From Kuschelorhynchus macadamiae (lineage: Eukaryota > Arthropoda > Insecta > Coleoptera > Curculionidae): a stretch of DNA of 64,000 nucleotides. Shown here piece by piece: positions 23,323-34,171 of the stretch (positions are counted from its first letter, which is position 1; every line of letters begins with the position of its first letter). Location of the stretch: NCBI GenBank assembly GCA_030620095.1, contig JAUTXW010000127.1:1409501-1473500 (forward strand), read 5' to 3'. Made by a program: the position numbers and the translations under genes. Under the pieces are notes generated by a model. It saw only the letters and a program-made list of their open reading frames with translations, did not search any database and was not told the origin of the DNA.

Positions 23323-24138
23323 CAGATAGAGGTGTGTAACTCAGGATTGAGCTGGCTCAAAGAATCAACTCAGTCAAATGAGTCACTAAAGCAGCTCCGC
23401 GGTACAGATCTTTTTCGATTCTAACTCACCTCTCACTTGCAGTGTAACGGAGCGGAAACGACTTTCGACGATAAAGAGCCACAGAGTCACGACCGCCGAA
23501 AGAGTCGAATTGCATTGCAATATGAGCTGTTTATTACATTCTCGATGCGGAACGACTTAGCGGTCTTAATTCTTTAGGTTTTAGTTTTTTATTTCGGCTG
23601 TTTAGATGTAAAATAAATGCAAATATAGATATTAGATATAGTTGGAACTGCCTGGTAAATACGCATACAAAATAAGGCAATTTACTATTTAAGAAAATAT
23701 TGTAGGTTGAAAAATGCAATAAACTTAAATAATATTTATTCTAAAATTATTTAAAAGAACATGATGACTTTTTTTTCGGCAATATCGTAAAGTCATTTTT
23801 AATATTAATTATACAAACATCTATACATTTTAATATCTATCTTAAACGAAATAAATATGAACCTAATTTATTTGATAAATCTCCAATAGAAATTCTGCAT
23901 AGTCAGACTGTATAACGTTAAAAATTAAAACATTAAACTTGACCAATTCCAACCAGGGTGATAGAACCGTGTTCCGGGAGTCAATTCATCAGTTAGGAAC
24001 GTTGTCAAATGACGTTAGGAGTGTATTTCGCTCCTTCGTTTTGCACCTCAATTGAGACGACTCAATGAGCTGACTCAGTAAAGTGAGCCAGAGTCAGTGA
24101 AGGGCATCAATAAAATGAGTTACATGTCCCATCTCTTG
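23323..24138. mobile_element. Possible non-autonomous hAT-like element
   Basis: The left end CAGATAGAGGTGTGTAACTCA and the inverse of the right end (CAAGAGATGGGACATGTAACTC) are similar. Both subterminal zones carry several GAGTC/GACTC pentamers (about three at left between 23379 and 23500, four at right between 23980 and 24095). Short repeated subterminal motifs and a CA..TG-like end fit hAT elements. I could not see an 8-bp target duplication and there is no transposase, so the class is tentative. Confidence 0.35.
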
Positions 24139-24149
24139 CAGATCAGCCG

Positions 24150-24812
24150 TCCCTAGAAGTATCTATTTAAAAAGGATCTTACGCGAAAAGTTCAGTTTTA
24201 GTACAAAATAAATATCAAGAAAAAAACCGTTGACAAAACTAAAGATATCAAAACAATTTTCAAATCCAAAAATACTTCAAGGTGCTTTTTGAATAAAATC
24301 AAACCGAATCCGATCAGTGACAAAAAATTGTATTTATACTATTCCTTGTGCGGTGGATCCTATATACGTGACATAAAGAGACCTTTTGGATGGAAGAATT
24401 TCTAAACACTGAAAACACACACAGAGAAAGTGAGATATCAACATCGGATATTGATGAGCATGTTTGGTCTAAACACTACAGATTGCAATAGTTCGAGGCT
24501 AAAATTATACACAAATAACAACACTGGAGAAAGAGAAAATTTACAGAAGCTCCAATACAAAACGCAGCTTTTACCTCAAACCGAGTATTAATATATTCGA
24601 CTTTTGTTGGGTCTCAAGCTCTGTGACTAGTGAGCGGGGCTTCACACTTCACAGCACACAACTAGCATGTAAGCCCGTAATCTTGAGACTAGCTCTTAGT
24701 TTGCGCTTGATAGCGACTGGAGATACTAAATAATTGAAACGTTGTGAAGAAATCAACATAAAGAAGAATGCAAGTCCGGCAAGTAAGTTCCTTTGTATTT
24801 ATTATTTTTACT
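24150..24812. other. No recognisable feature
   Basis: AT-rich sequence between the hAT-like element and an antisense retroelement end. Nothing supportable. Confidence 0.5.
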
Positions 24813-24814
24813 AT

Positions 24815-25445
24815 CATATCAAATCAAAAAAGCTTTATTGTCTAAGAAAAATCTTATTGACAAAGCATAGAAAACACCCGCTAAAACGAAAAAAAAAAGG
24901 TTTTTAAAGCGAAAACAAAAAAAATTGTAAAGAACACAACAATGCAAACAAATACAAAAATAACACAATAAATGGCCAGTTAACCATTTCACAAGTAAAG
25001 TGTCAACACAACTAATTAAAACACAAATATTTAATTGCATTGCTCAAAAATATAACAGAAGAAAACGAATCTAAGAATAAAAACAAAAAAAAAACTTACA
25101 CATAAACACACTTAAACTCGATATTCAAAAAACTCGTTCAGTGCATAATAGGGTCTTTGAAGCAGGAATTTTTTTACTCGCCTTATTAATATAAATATTG
25201 TTTCTTTTTGAATTCCTCTCAAATGTAAAGGCAGATGATTATATATTTTTTTACTGCAATAGATTATAGAATTTCTAGTCTAAACTTTTTTTTATGAGAC
25301 AAACAGGTTCCAATATGAAAATACAAACCAAAGTTACAATGTTATTTTTTTGTAAACAATGATTTACATGATTCTCTTGGTGGAGTCTTAGTAATGTACC
25401 TCAGTGCTCGTTTCTGAAGTATAAAAATAGTTTGAAAAAATGAGG
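24815..25445 (-). pseudogene. CR1-like ORF2 C-terminus and 3' UTR, antisense
   Basis: On the minus strand the motif LQKRALRYITKTPPRESC (near 25430-25375) and a following FILEPVCLIKK-like segment match the C-terminal part of ORF2 at 38861-41620 (LQKRAIRYLFGL..., FILETVCLLRK). A 3' UTR with CAATAAAGC runs to the end near 24815, closing with a TTTGATTTGATATG tail, comparable with the CAATAAAGCATACTTTTGTTTG end of the full-length element. Frames are broken. A truncated relative of the intact CR1-like element, not the same subfamily. Confidence 0.75.
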
Positions 25446-25993
25446 TGCCTCAAAAACATTTACCATAACTTTGCTATGTACCTCTGAACTGTATTGAGTT
25501 TAAAGTTATTCTAAAACTAATGATCAAGGGTTTGTTATATGTATCGTGTAGATTGTTATTAGGGGGTTTTGAATTTATAGTAAACTAGAAAAAAAATAAC
25601 TGCACTTATTTATATTCTAAAAATATTGTATACCCAATTTAACTAGAAAGCAACAAAAGGGTTATATTATAAACTATACGTTAATAACCTAAATACCTTC
25701 TAGATTAATATAAATAATATGAGCTTTTTTAAAATCAATGGAAAGGATTTACGGCTCAGTTATATAAAAATCTAATAACATATTGCCGTACGCCGCACAA
25801 AGTTAAACTTTTGGTTAAAATACTAGATGACAGTATGGACCGAATTATTCTAATTATTATAAAGAGAGACGGTAAGCATATTTGTTTTTCTCTTTGGCGA
25901 ACTTGATTGAAGAGCGATTATTATTTAAATTATCTAAAATTATTTAGGATGTTCCGTATATCGAAATTGTCAATACATTTTCTCCAAAATATC
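25446..25993. other. No recognisable feature
   Basis: AT-rich sequence; nothing supportable. Confidence 0.5.
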
Positions 25994-26159
25994 TTAAGGC
26001 CGTTTTACCTGCTGCAATTCTTCTTTGCAATATGCAATAGTCTTGAACAAAGGCATGCGCAGTTTGACAAAAGGTACAAATGTCTTGCCACTGCGCATGC
26101 TTTTGTTCCAGACTATTGCAACTTGCAAGAAAGAATTGCAGCGTGTAAAAACACCTTAA
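25994..26159. mobile_element. TTAA-flanked foldback element (palindromic MITE)
   Basis: Two arms of about 67 bp (about 25996-26062 and 26091-26157) form an imperfect inverted repeat around a loop of about 28 bp. The innermost arm sequence (GGCATGCGCAG / CTGCGCATGC) and CTGCAATTCTT / AAGAATTGCAG pair best. TTAA lies at both edges (25994-25997, 26156-26159), and the element begins GG and ends CC. TTAA duplication is the hallmark of piggyBac-type insertion, but TTAA is common in such AT-rich DNA. The 99-codon frame across it is incidental. Confidence 0.75.
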
Positions 26160-26934
26160 ATCAAAATTTACATTTATATGTTGCCGTTTTTATAGTAAAA
26201 TTGTGAACGCGCTCCAAGAAAAGAAAATATGGACTACAACCGAAGAGAAAGATCGAAAATCATATATAGAGTGTTTTCTGCAAAAGAAGAGGGATGTTGG
26301 CCAGTTGATTTATCCAATGACCTCAAACCAAGAAAAAAAACTAGCAGAATAGTAGCAATTTTTAGTTATTTTTTTATTTGAACAGTAATTTCATCTGGAC
26401 TACATTTTAAAATTAATAAATAAGAAGTTGTTGTTATAAATGAAATAAACTATGAAATAATACCCTTTATATTACAGAAATACATATTTACATAAACAGG
26501 ATAATAATAATAACTAGCGAGCACCTGCAACTTCGTTTGCGTATGACGATAACGAAAGGGATATAAAGAGGTAACTAAATCCCTTGATTTAAATAAAATC
26601 GTATAAATCGGTGCAGTGCAACTCTTTCACCAACTTGCTGAAAAACTTGGCGTAGTGTTTTAAATATATAGATGATATTTATAATAAAGTGGCATCACAA
26701 TGAAGGGAAGTCTAGCAAGACGCCTACTCTAATTAATGTCACAAGTAACGCAGAAAATATATTAAATAAACAGGAAATATAAAACTGTGAATTTCAATAG
26801 AGGTAAAATCTATACAAAAATACTTAATATAGATGGAATCAATCTATTCAAAATAATTCGCAAGTAATTACATGATTTCAAAGTAAATTTTGGAACAGTT
26901 TGAAATTAAAACATTAATAACTTCAACTTAACTA
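26160..26934. other. Intergenic; possible short retroelement tail
   Basis: Around 26510-26660 a stretch (ACCTGCAACTTCG..., CGATAACGAAAGGGATA) resembles the 3' tail seen on RTE-type or SINE elements of insects. I recall this only as a general pattern and cannot prove it. Otherwise nothing. Confidence 0.3.
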
Positions 26935-29225
26935 TTTTGAAGTGCCAATAAAAAGTTTTTAAAACGTTTTCTAAAATTACTTACGTTAAGTAAAATAAAG
27001 TGGTCTTCCAAAAAATTATACCTTTTAACGGGATTATACGTAAATGAAAAACAGCTGCACGATGGTAAGGCATATTTAAATAGCTGGTAAAACCAGTCAT
27101 ATGAAGAATATTGTGTTGAGGGATGAATTTATATTTAACAAAACAGATACATCTGTATTATTTAAAAAAACAAAAGTAGCCATATGATGAAGTCTGCACT
27201 TATCCCATTTTAACCATTCAAGTTGCCCAAATCTAAGTGATATATGGTTAATCTAGATCAAGAGTTTTTACCTTTATGAATAAGATTTTTATCCATAATA
27301 TCAATACAGTTACCATAAACAAAATCACAACAATTAGAGACAAGAATAAGGATTCACACAGGTTTTAGCCTAAGCGAAAATTAAAGATGTGTCTGTTACT
27401 GTATAAAAGTTTTAAAGCTAAAAATGATTTTTGCATAAGTTTTTTAACATGTTCCTTAAATCTTGAATTAGAGTCGATGATAACACCAATATTCTTTGCT
27501 AACTCAACTATAGGCAGTCTAGTGTCATTCAGAGCAACATTGAACCCCCTTTTAAAGTACTTACGTGATTTTTTTCCGAAAAACCTAACTAAAGATTTTT
27601 ACCAGGATTTATTTGTAAGCTTTACTCAGCCGATATTATTTTTAATATCAAGGAATCCTGAATATCAAAACAATAATAAGGCTGAGTAATATCAGCATAA
27701 GTTTGTGTTTGGCAATATTTTATAGATTTCAGAATGTCAGCTGTATATATAAGAAATCGTAAAGGATCCAATATTGTTCCTTAAGGCACTCCGGAGAGAA
27801 TCGAAATTTGTTTTGAGAATTTATTTGCGCAGTATATCTTTTGAAACTAGTTTTCAAATAAAAATTAATAAGGTTAAGAGAAACATCGTCAAAGCCATAA
27901 TATTTTTATTTGGAACAAAGTTCTTTGTTGATGGTATCAAAGGTTTTAGAAAAATCGAGAAGTACTAGCACGGTATATCTCTGCTGATGCCACGCTTTTA
28001 AAGCATAATCTATTACTGTAGATACAGCCACCGAATTACTAATTTTTTTCTAGAACCACACTGAAAAGCTGATAAAATTTTTCTAAAACAAACGTATACA
28101 GTTGGTTGTATAAAATTTATTCAAAAACTTTGAAAATGGTCGGTTAAATGGCAATAAATCCTTAAGTCACTGAAGTCGGATGGACATGATATTTTCCGTA
28201 TGGGTTTACCTGTTGCGTCCTTGCACTAGTCATGAAAGTTGCCCCTTTCTATGCAAAAATCAATAATATGACCAACCAACCAAATATATATCAATAAAAG
28301 GGATATAATATAATCCAGCATAGATGCCTTAATGCTATCTACACCCAGAGCATCAGTTTTAAAATTGTTTAACATTAAAAGTGCCTCTTCAACTGTTTTC
28401 AACTTAAATAAAAACTAATATTATTTTTAAAACGATTATTACTATAGAACTCACTTTTAACATTACAATTTAAAACATTCTGCAAATATTGACCAAAATA
28501 ACTGCTAACTAAATTAAGGTTTTGCAAATTTTCGGGGATTGTTTTATTGTTTTCTTCACAATAATAATTCTTTAATTGGGGCTTGCCGGTAAAACAATTC
28601 TAAAATAACGGTATTAAATAGATTATTTTTGTTATCAGCACTATTTTCATAAAACATATTCAATTCCATATGGTTTAAGTATTGACGAACATTATTATAG
28701 TTAAAAGATTTATAAGACCAAAAATGACTAATCTTAGATATAAAACGGACTTTATTTATAGTTAAACTGCAATAAACCATTTGTGGTCAGATATATTATC
28801 TGCAGAAATCGTACCGTGGCTTGAGACAAGTTCCTTATCTGACAAAAAATAGAGTCAAGTAGTAGTAGTAGTAGTAGTGGGTTATAACTTTCAAAACAAG
28901 ATAACAATGAATTATTTAAATTAAAAAGATGAATATTAAAATCATCATTATAACGACCTCATGAACAGAAGAGGCAACAATGGATAGAAATCATTAAAAT
29001 CTTCAATAACATTATTAATGTTTGTTTTTGGTGGGCGATAAAATACACCAAAGGCTATATATTTACTTTTAACTTCAATTTTAAAAATTAAATACTAAAG
29101 TGATTCATTGACAAGAAAATTACATGCCACACCTCCTCCTCGACTTTGTCGATCCCGCCTATAAAAATGATAACCTGGTATTAAAAATGCATGGGAATCA
29201 ATATGATCATGCAGTCATGTATTTA
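26935..29225 (-). pseudogene. Non-LTR ORF2 relic (endonuclease + RT), antisense
   Basis: Reading the minus strand from 29225 downward gives, in order: endonuclease pieces HDHIDSHAFLIPGYHFYRR and GGGVAC (29215-29125), FGVFYRPPKTNINNV (about 29060-29010) and DDFNIHLFNL (about 28945); RT pieces KTDALGVDSIKASML (about 28370-28320), LLDFSKTFDTI (motif A, about 27950), TYADITQP in place of the usual ADD box (about 27690), KNIGVIIDSNSRFKEHV (about 27490) and a C-terminal segment ending near 26935. Stops and frame shifts are frequent. This is a Jockey/CR1-group element of another family than the intact one. A 3' UTR is not identified. Confidence 0.85.
28858..28878 (+). repeat. (AGT)7 microsatellite
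   Basis: Seven perfect AGT units inside the antisense endonuclease relic. Confidence 0.9.
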
Positions 29226-29961
29226 AACTTATTGAAACTAGTAAACATTGATCGTATATTCAGACGTCCTTACTTCATTATTTGAAAAAATATATGTGTT
29301 TATACAAAATATTAAAAAACGAAATAAAATCTATCCAACCAGGATATACCAAAACGCTAAGTAAATAAGTAGACAGGGATAGGACAAAAATTCGGTTAAC
29401 GATTACAGTTTCTGCCTCACTTCCCATAATATTGAAAATCTTTAATTTACAAAACTGTAAAAAAACGAATATTCCCTTATAAACAATTCAATTCTAATTG
29501 CAAAATGCAATGGCAGCAACAATGTCAATGCATTTTTGCGTACAAACAACACTAACACGTAACATAAACAATACTAACAGAACTCGACGAAAAAATACCT
29601 GTATTTTTTTTCAAAATAAATATAAAATCTTTGTATGAATAATTCTCGAAAACTGTGCATCATTGCACCTTTTCTACCCAACAAAAAATTAAGTAATTTT
29701 ACAAAAAGAAATATAAGAAACTAACATTACTATTGCAATTGCATGGTACATAAAATACGACATATAGACACCTACATATGAGTGAATATCGTATTTTTGA
29801 TGATAAATCGTTTGTGTACTCCAAAGCAAATAAAAATATGTATTTTACAGTTTTTCATATATACTATTATAAAAAAATAATGAAATTTCGCACATTTTAG
29901 TTTGTTGATAAACGAACATTGTCTAGATTTATCAAATTAATGACTTACATGCTTTCGAACT
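29226..29961. other. No recognisable feature
   Basis: AT-rich sequence upstream (on the minus strand) of the endonuclease relic; an ORF1 could once have been here but I see none. Confidence 0.45.
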
Positions 29962-30240
29962 AATCGTTATTTAAATCAAGGAAAGCATCCTCTGAAGTAA
30001 TTCTATGACCTATACCATCTTAATTCACATAAATGTTCTCCTTTAGACGCCACACATTTTTGCTCGAAACCACCACACAGTTAAGCAAAGGTAGTCTGGA
30101 TTTTGTCAAATTTTCTTTAAAAATGCCGATACCCTTGAGGTTCGAACGTATCAGTACTCCTAGCGGTTTATCGCCACAATTTTTTGCGAGTACCCGATGA
30201 CAGTTTCCACTGTCACTATCTTTAATATTTATATTAATTT
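29962..30240 (-). pseudogene. Unidentified coding relic, antisense
   Basis: On the minus strand a frame is open from before 30240 for about 76 codons, meets one TAA, and continues about 18 codons to a stop near 29962. Residues look like real protein: KDSDSGNCHRVLAKNCGDK, LGVLIRSNLKGIGIFK, KSRLPLLNCVVVSSKNVWR, then DGIGHRITSEDAFLDLNND after the stop. There is no ATG at the start and I recognise no family. It lies upstream, in the right orientation, of the antisense non-LTR relic at 26935-29225, so an ORF1 remnant is possible; a host exon is the alternative. Confidence 0.4.
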
Positions 30241-30394
30241 GTTTGGAAAATATGTTTATTATTCACATTCTCCATTTTTAAACCAAAAATTAGCAGATTG
30301 AGACTGCTCGGGATTTGTTCTTGGCTGTCCAACATATTGCTGTAGATCTTTGTTTTTGGATGGACTGGCAAAATATTCTACTTCTGGATAGTCC

Positions 30395-30720
30395 GAAGCT
30401 CTTCAATAAATCATTTCCTCTGAGAAGGTTAAAAAGAAAAAGTAATAAGCCTTGGGTAACAAAGGGTCTCAGAGTGTCTGCCAGAAACATTCGATCCTTA
30501 CACTACATTAGAAAGGTTTTTTATTTATAACGTCATCTTCACCTCATACTTCAATAAATGCAGGAACATTTATAGGCGTACCATCAGGGCGGCGAAACAG
30601 TCATATTACAGACGTAGAATTATGAACAGCAATAATAAACAAAAAGAGTCATGGCGCATTGGTAATGATATCCGATGAAAAAATACCTACAACACTGCTG
30701 AATCAATTAATAGACTGTTC
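30395..30720 (+). pseudogene. CR1-like ORF2 linker fragment
   Basis: The segment FNKSFPLRRLKRKSNKPWVT, then KGLRVSARNIRSLHYIRK (30402-30515), parallels the endonuclease-RT linker of the intact ORF2 (FNKAFPLKNIKPKRHKPWTT... near residues 265-300). After a frame shift near 30525 it continues as RTIRAAKQSYYRRRIMNSNN and a Lys-Glu-Ser-Trp motif. Both ends are truncated; neither catalytic domain is included. It is a relative of the element at 37007-42167. Confidence 0.8.
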
Positions 30721-30764
30721 AGGTATTTAATACCTACAGTTTGTGTTACACTTTCATTTAAGAT

Positions 30765-32579
30765 CTAACATCTGATGAAGCTACAGTGTTGGTGAATCAA
30801 TAACCATGTGTTTTATTTCTTTCCTAAATAAGTTAAGTGGACATTTTTGTTGGGTGTTTTCGTTTGTTTTTTTTTTAAATAGATATCCATCAAGTAACGG
30901 CTACTTCTGTTCAATATAAACATTTATTATAAACTTTTGTTCCGAATAAGCATAATTAATATTTTAAATTGCTTGTCTTAAGCTAACAATATTTTTAGGT
31001 TTCTAGCGAATAAGTACTTTACTTTGTTTTGTTCTTCAATATTGAAAATCTGAATTACATTATGATTAATTATATCAGGATAAGTTTAGACAATAACTCC
31101 TATTATTTGTAATTAATTACTAAGTCTAATATTAATACGGTGAGCAACAGCCATTATTTAACCAGTTTATCCTCCAAAATATTAAAAAAAAGCTTGGTAA
31201 ATTATAAATATTTACTATGATATACTTCTTAGAAATAATATTTAATTAAATGACTTAAAACTAAAGATTTTGAATAAAAATATAAGAATAAACAGCTTTA
31301 TAATTTAGATCTTTTCTTAAATAAAAAAGTATAACATCTCCTGTATATCTGCTAGTTGAATTTAAACGTTCTTTTTTATAATTATAATTTTTAGAATATT
31401 CAAAATTTTTGTAATGTGGGTTTCTGTTGAACAAAATACTAATGATTGTTTCATCAAAATAAAATTAGAAATTTCATCAAAATGACTAAAAACTCCCCAA
31501 GCCTTAAAAAAATTAAAAAATCAGTTTTTTTAAGAAATACTTTGTATTTCCTGACAAACGGGGAATGTTAAAACTCCAATTGTAATCCAACCTTCTTATT
31601 ATATTTTCGACAAATAGGGCATGATTTTTTTCACTATAATGATTTTCTACATTTCATTTTTCAGTTTTGAATGTTAAATGTAATGATATCATTCTCTCTT
31701 GATAAAATTTAATTGTTCCAGTTTATTCCTTCTTCCTTTTTAGTACCTACTATCTGGATTCTTACTATTAACAGTAATATGTACACTATAATTTTACCCA
31801 ATGCATTCCTAACTTTTTCAGTTTTCCTAATTTCCTTTTCGGTATCAAATTAAACATGCTCTGAATTTGTACTTGTATGTTTAATGTAAGACATTTTACC
31901 ATTTAACTCTGTAGATTTTAAAAATTGCTGTACCTGTATAACTTCCTGTTTTCGATATTTTGCTTTACTTTTTTCTCGGTTCCTATTCAATTTAGAATTT
32001 TTTTTACGGTAAATCATGCATAGCTTTTACTTTTATTTTCGTTACCAGAATTTTGAATAAACGTAAGTTTTATATCCTCCTGTATCCTTAAAATTTGATC
32101 CTTAGAATCTTTTAAACTTATTCAAGATCTTAAATATAATAAAAGGATGGAATTTTATGATTTCACTCTAGGGAAGCATTTCGGTATCCTATTAAAATCT
32201 CTAAAATTAGTTTTATTGAGATAAATTGAATATAAAACATATTTATTTACTTTAAATTAAAAATATCAAAAAATAATGGAATAATTAAAATAAAAAAAAA
32301 TGGTTTCTAAGGCTTCCTCCTATTATGACTGTCTGATTGCCTAAATGTTTAAATATCTGTTTATTTAAAATTCGTAATCTAAATTTAGTGCAATTAAGAA
32401 CACGGATATAATACATTTAATATCAAAACATATTACGCACGCATGCAACTTACAAAATTAATTATTTACTCATGGGCAGAACGACTTTTCAGTAGGCAGT
32501 TGGTTAATGGACCCAGTAGAAAATGATAGTTTATGTTAGCAGTTTTCGTTACTTCTTCGTCTGATTTTCTGTTTCTGTT
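30765..32579. other. No recognisable feature
   Basis: Long AT-rich stretch with only tiny open frames. Nothing supportable. Confidence 0.55.
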
Positions 32580-32820
32580 CGGGAAAGAAAGGCACCTCAA
32601 AAGCTCTGAGTGGAAGTGATCCCGCTCTAAAGTATCCAGACGCCGCGCCGTGGGCGCGGAGATTCCTGTAATCCTTTCGGGTGATATTTTGCTTCACTGC
32701 ATTTTTCCACAGGGAATTTCAAGCGTAATGGCCGTTTGGCTGCGGAAGTGGGAGGTGATTGGTTATGCGCGCGATACCGGAAGTAGACGCAAGTGAGGAG
32801 CTGAAGCCTGGTGCAATGCA
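32580..32820. promoter_or_regulatory. GC/CpG-rich patch, possible promoter
   Basis: Stands out against AT-rich flanks. It contains GCCGCGCCGTGGGCGCGG (32642-32659), several CpGs, a CCAAT-box core in ATTGG form (32758-32762), a GCGCGC run and an ETS-like CCGGAAGT (32777-32784). These motifs together are typical of a housekeeping promoter, but no gene is recognisable on either side, and a transposon fragment of different composition could look the same. Confidence 0.3.
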
Positions 32821-32824
32821 AACC

Positions 32825-33654
32825 AAAAATAGAGTGTAATCAATTTTTGAAAACCAGCATACAATGAACAGGACCAATTCTGCCCTCCTAAGAATAAATG
32901 CCGTACGTTCATGATGTCACAAACTGAGATATTGGCGTTTAAAGTTTTTGGGATAGACTTTTTATTTTATAACTCATTTTAAATATTTTTTTGTAGATTT
33001 GTAGGGTACATGGACTAGGGATTTTGTTACAATACTTTTTTTTAGGTGTAACCATAATAGGTTTCCAAAAAAGGAACATACGGCATTTTTAAATATTTTT
33101 TTCAGCACAGATTCTAAGAAAGAAAGCGGCATGTCTAAAAATATGCCCTATATTTGTAATTTACAAATAATAATTAGAAATTTGTTAAATATTATCCGTC
33201 CATGGGATTTTAAAATGTTAGATTCCATTTATGAAATAACCAACTTAGGCTTAAGGAAATGTAGATTTCAAAAATTAACTTAACAAATAAACGAAAAACA
33301 GTTTTAATTAAAAAATGAAGAGAATACAATCAAGTAGAAACTATAATCAGAAATTAACAAAAAGTTACTCGTCGCGTTCAGGTAGTTTATCTGAGATGGC
33401 CCGATTAACTAAAATTTAACTAAAGATTCAACAGAAGCCGTAAGGAGTCCGGTTTTCTTCATTGCCTTTTTGCAAAGATAAATCTAAATTTTTAAAACTT
33501 TCATCTAAAAGAAACGTTTTATACTCTAGGCAAAAGTTTCCCCTCGTAGTTTTAACCTGAACCATATTTGATAATAGAGTCCTGATTAATCGTTTGCTGT
33601 GAATTAAGATATCTTTCCAAGTATAGAAATCCTTATGACTCATTGATTTTATTT
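32825..33654. other. Flank of G2; unidentified antisense open frame
   Basis: A minus-strand frame opens at an ATG at 33643 and closes at 33428 (72 codons; contains KRLIRTLLSNMVQVKTTRG). It resembles nothing I know and ends where plus-strand gypsy protease sequence begins. It may be chance or an inverted fragment. The rest shows nothing. Confidence 0.3.
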
Positions 33655-33990
33655 TCAATTTCGATTAATTTAAAAAATAACAAAACTTTACTTCATCCTT
33701 TTCATATTGTTCCTGATAGTATTCCTATAAAAAATGATGGTATTTTAGGGCGAGACTTTTTACAAAAATATAAGGCAAAAGTAAATTACGATGAGGAAAC
33801 CGTTTACTTTGAAGAAAATTATTTTGAAATTTTGCCATCTGAAACAGAAACATCAATTCCTCCTAGATGTGAAATCATACTTCCTGCTAGTGCTAACATT
33901 TCAGATACAGAAGGAATTATAAACTCAAAAAAATTTTCTAAAAACCTTTTTAGGTTCTACCTTAACGAAAAATTACAAATGTTTAATTAG
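33655..33990 (+). pseudogene. pol: G2 pol: protease C-terminal half
   Basis: The frame contains DGILGRDFLQKYKAKVNYDE (about 33736-33795), the hydrophobic-Gly-Arg-Asp motif near the end of gypsy retropepsins. The upstream Asp-Thr-Gly active site expected about 40-50 codons earlier is missing, because gypsy sequence stops near 33655. The frame ends at 33990 and pol continues, after a frame change, into the RT region. The domain is therefore inactive as it stands. Confidence 0.75.
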
Positions 33991-34171
33991 TATTTTAAAT
34001 ATTTCAAATGAAGCAATTACAATTCCAATTCCTAGAGTTAACATTGAACCTATTTGTTTAAATGAATCCAAGCTAGTAGAAATAAATAATATTTCACATA
34101 TTAATAGATTCAAAAAAAATAAAAACGAAATAAATTTAGAAGGCTTAAATACTGAGGAAATTAGTTCATTA

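Noticed and set aside
26510..26660. Possible 3' tail of an RTE-type element or SINE
   Set aside because: Similarity rests on general memory of insect repeat tails; no terminal repeats, target duplication or coding part seen.
33428..33643. 72-codon antisense ATG frame beside G2
   Set aside because: No family resemblance and AT-rich composition; noted only as context for the G2 truncation.
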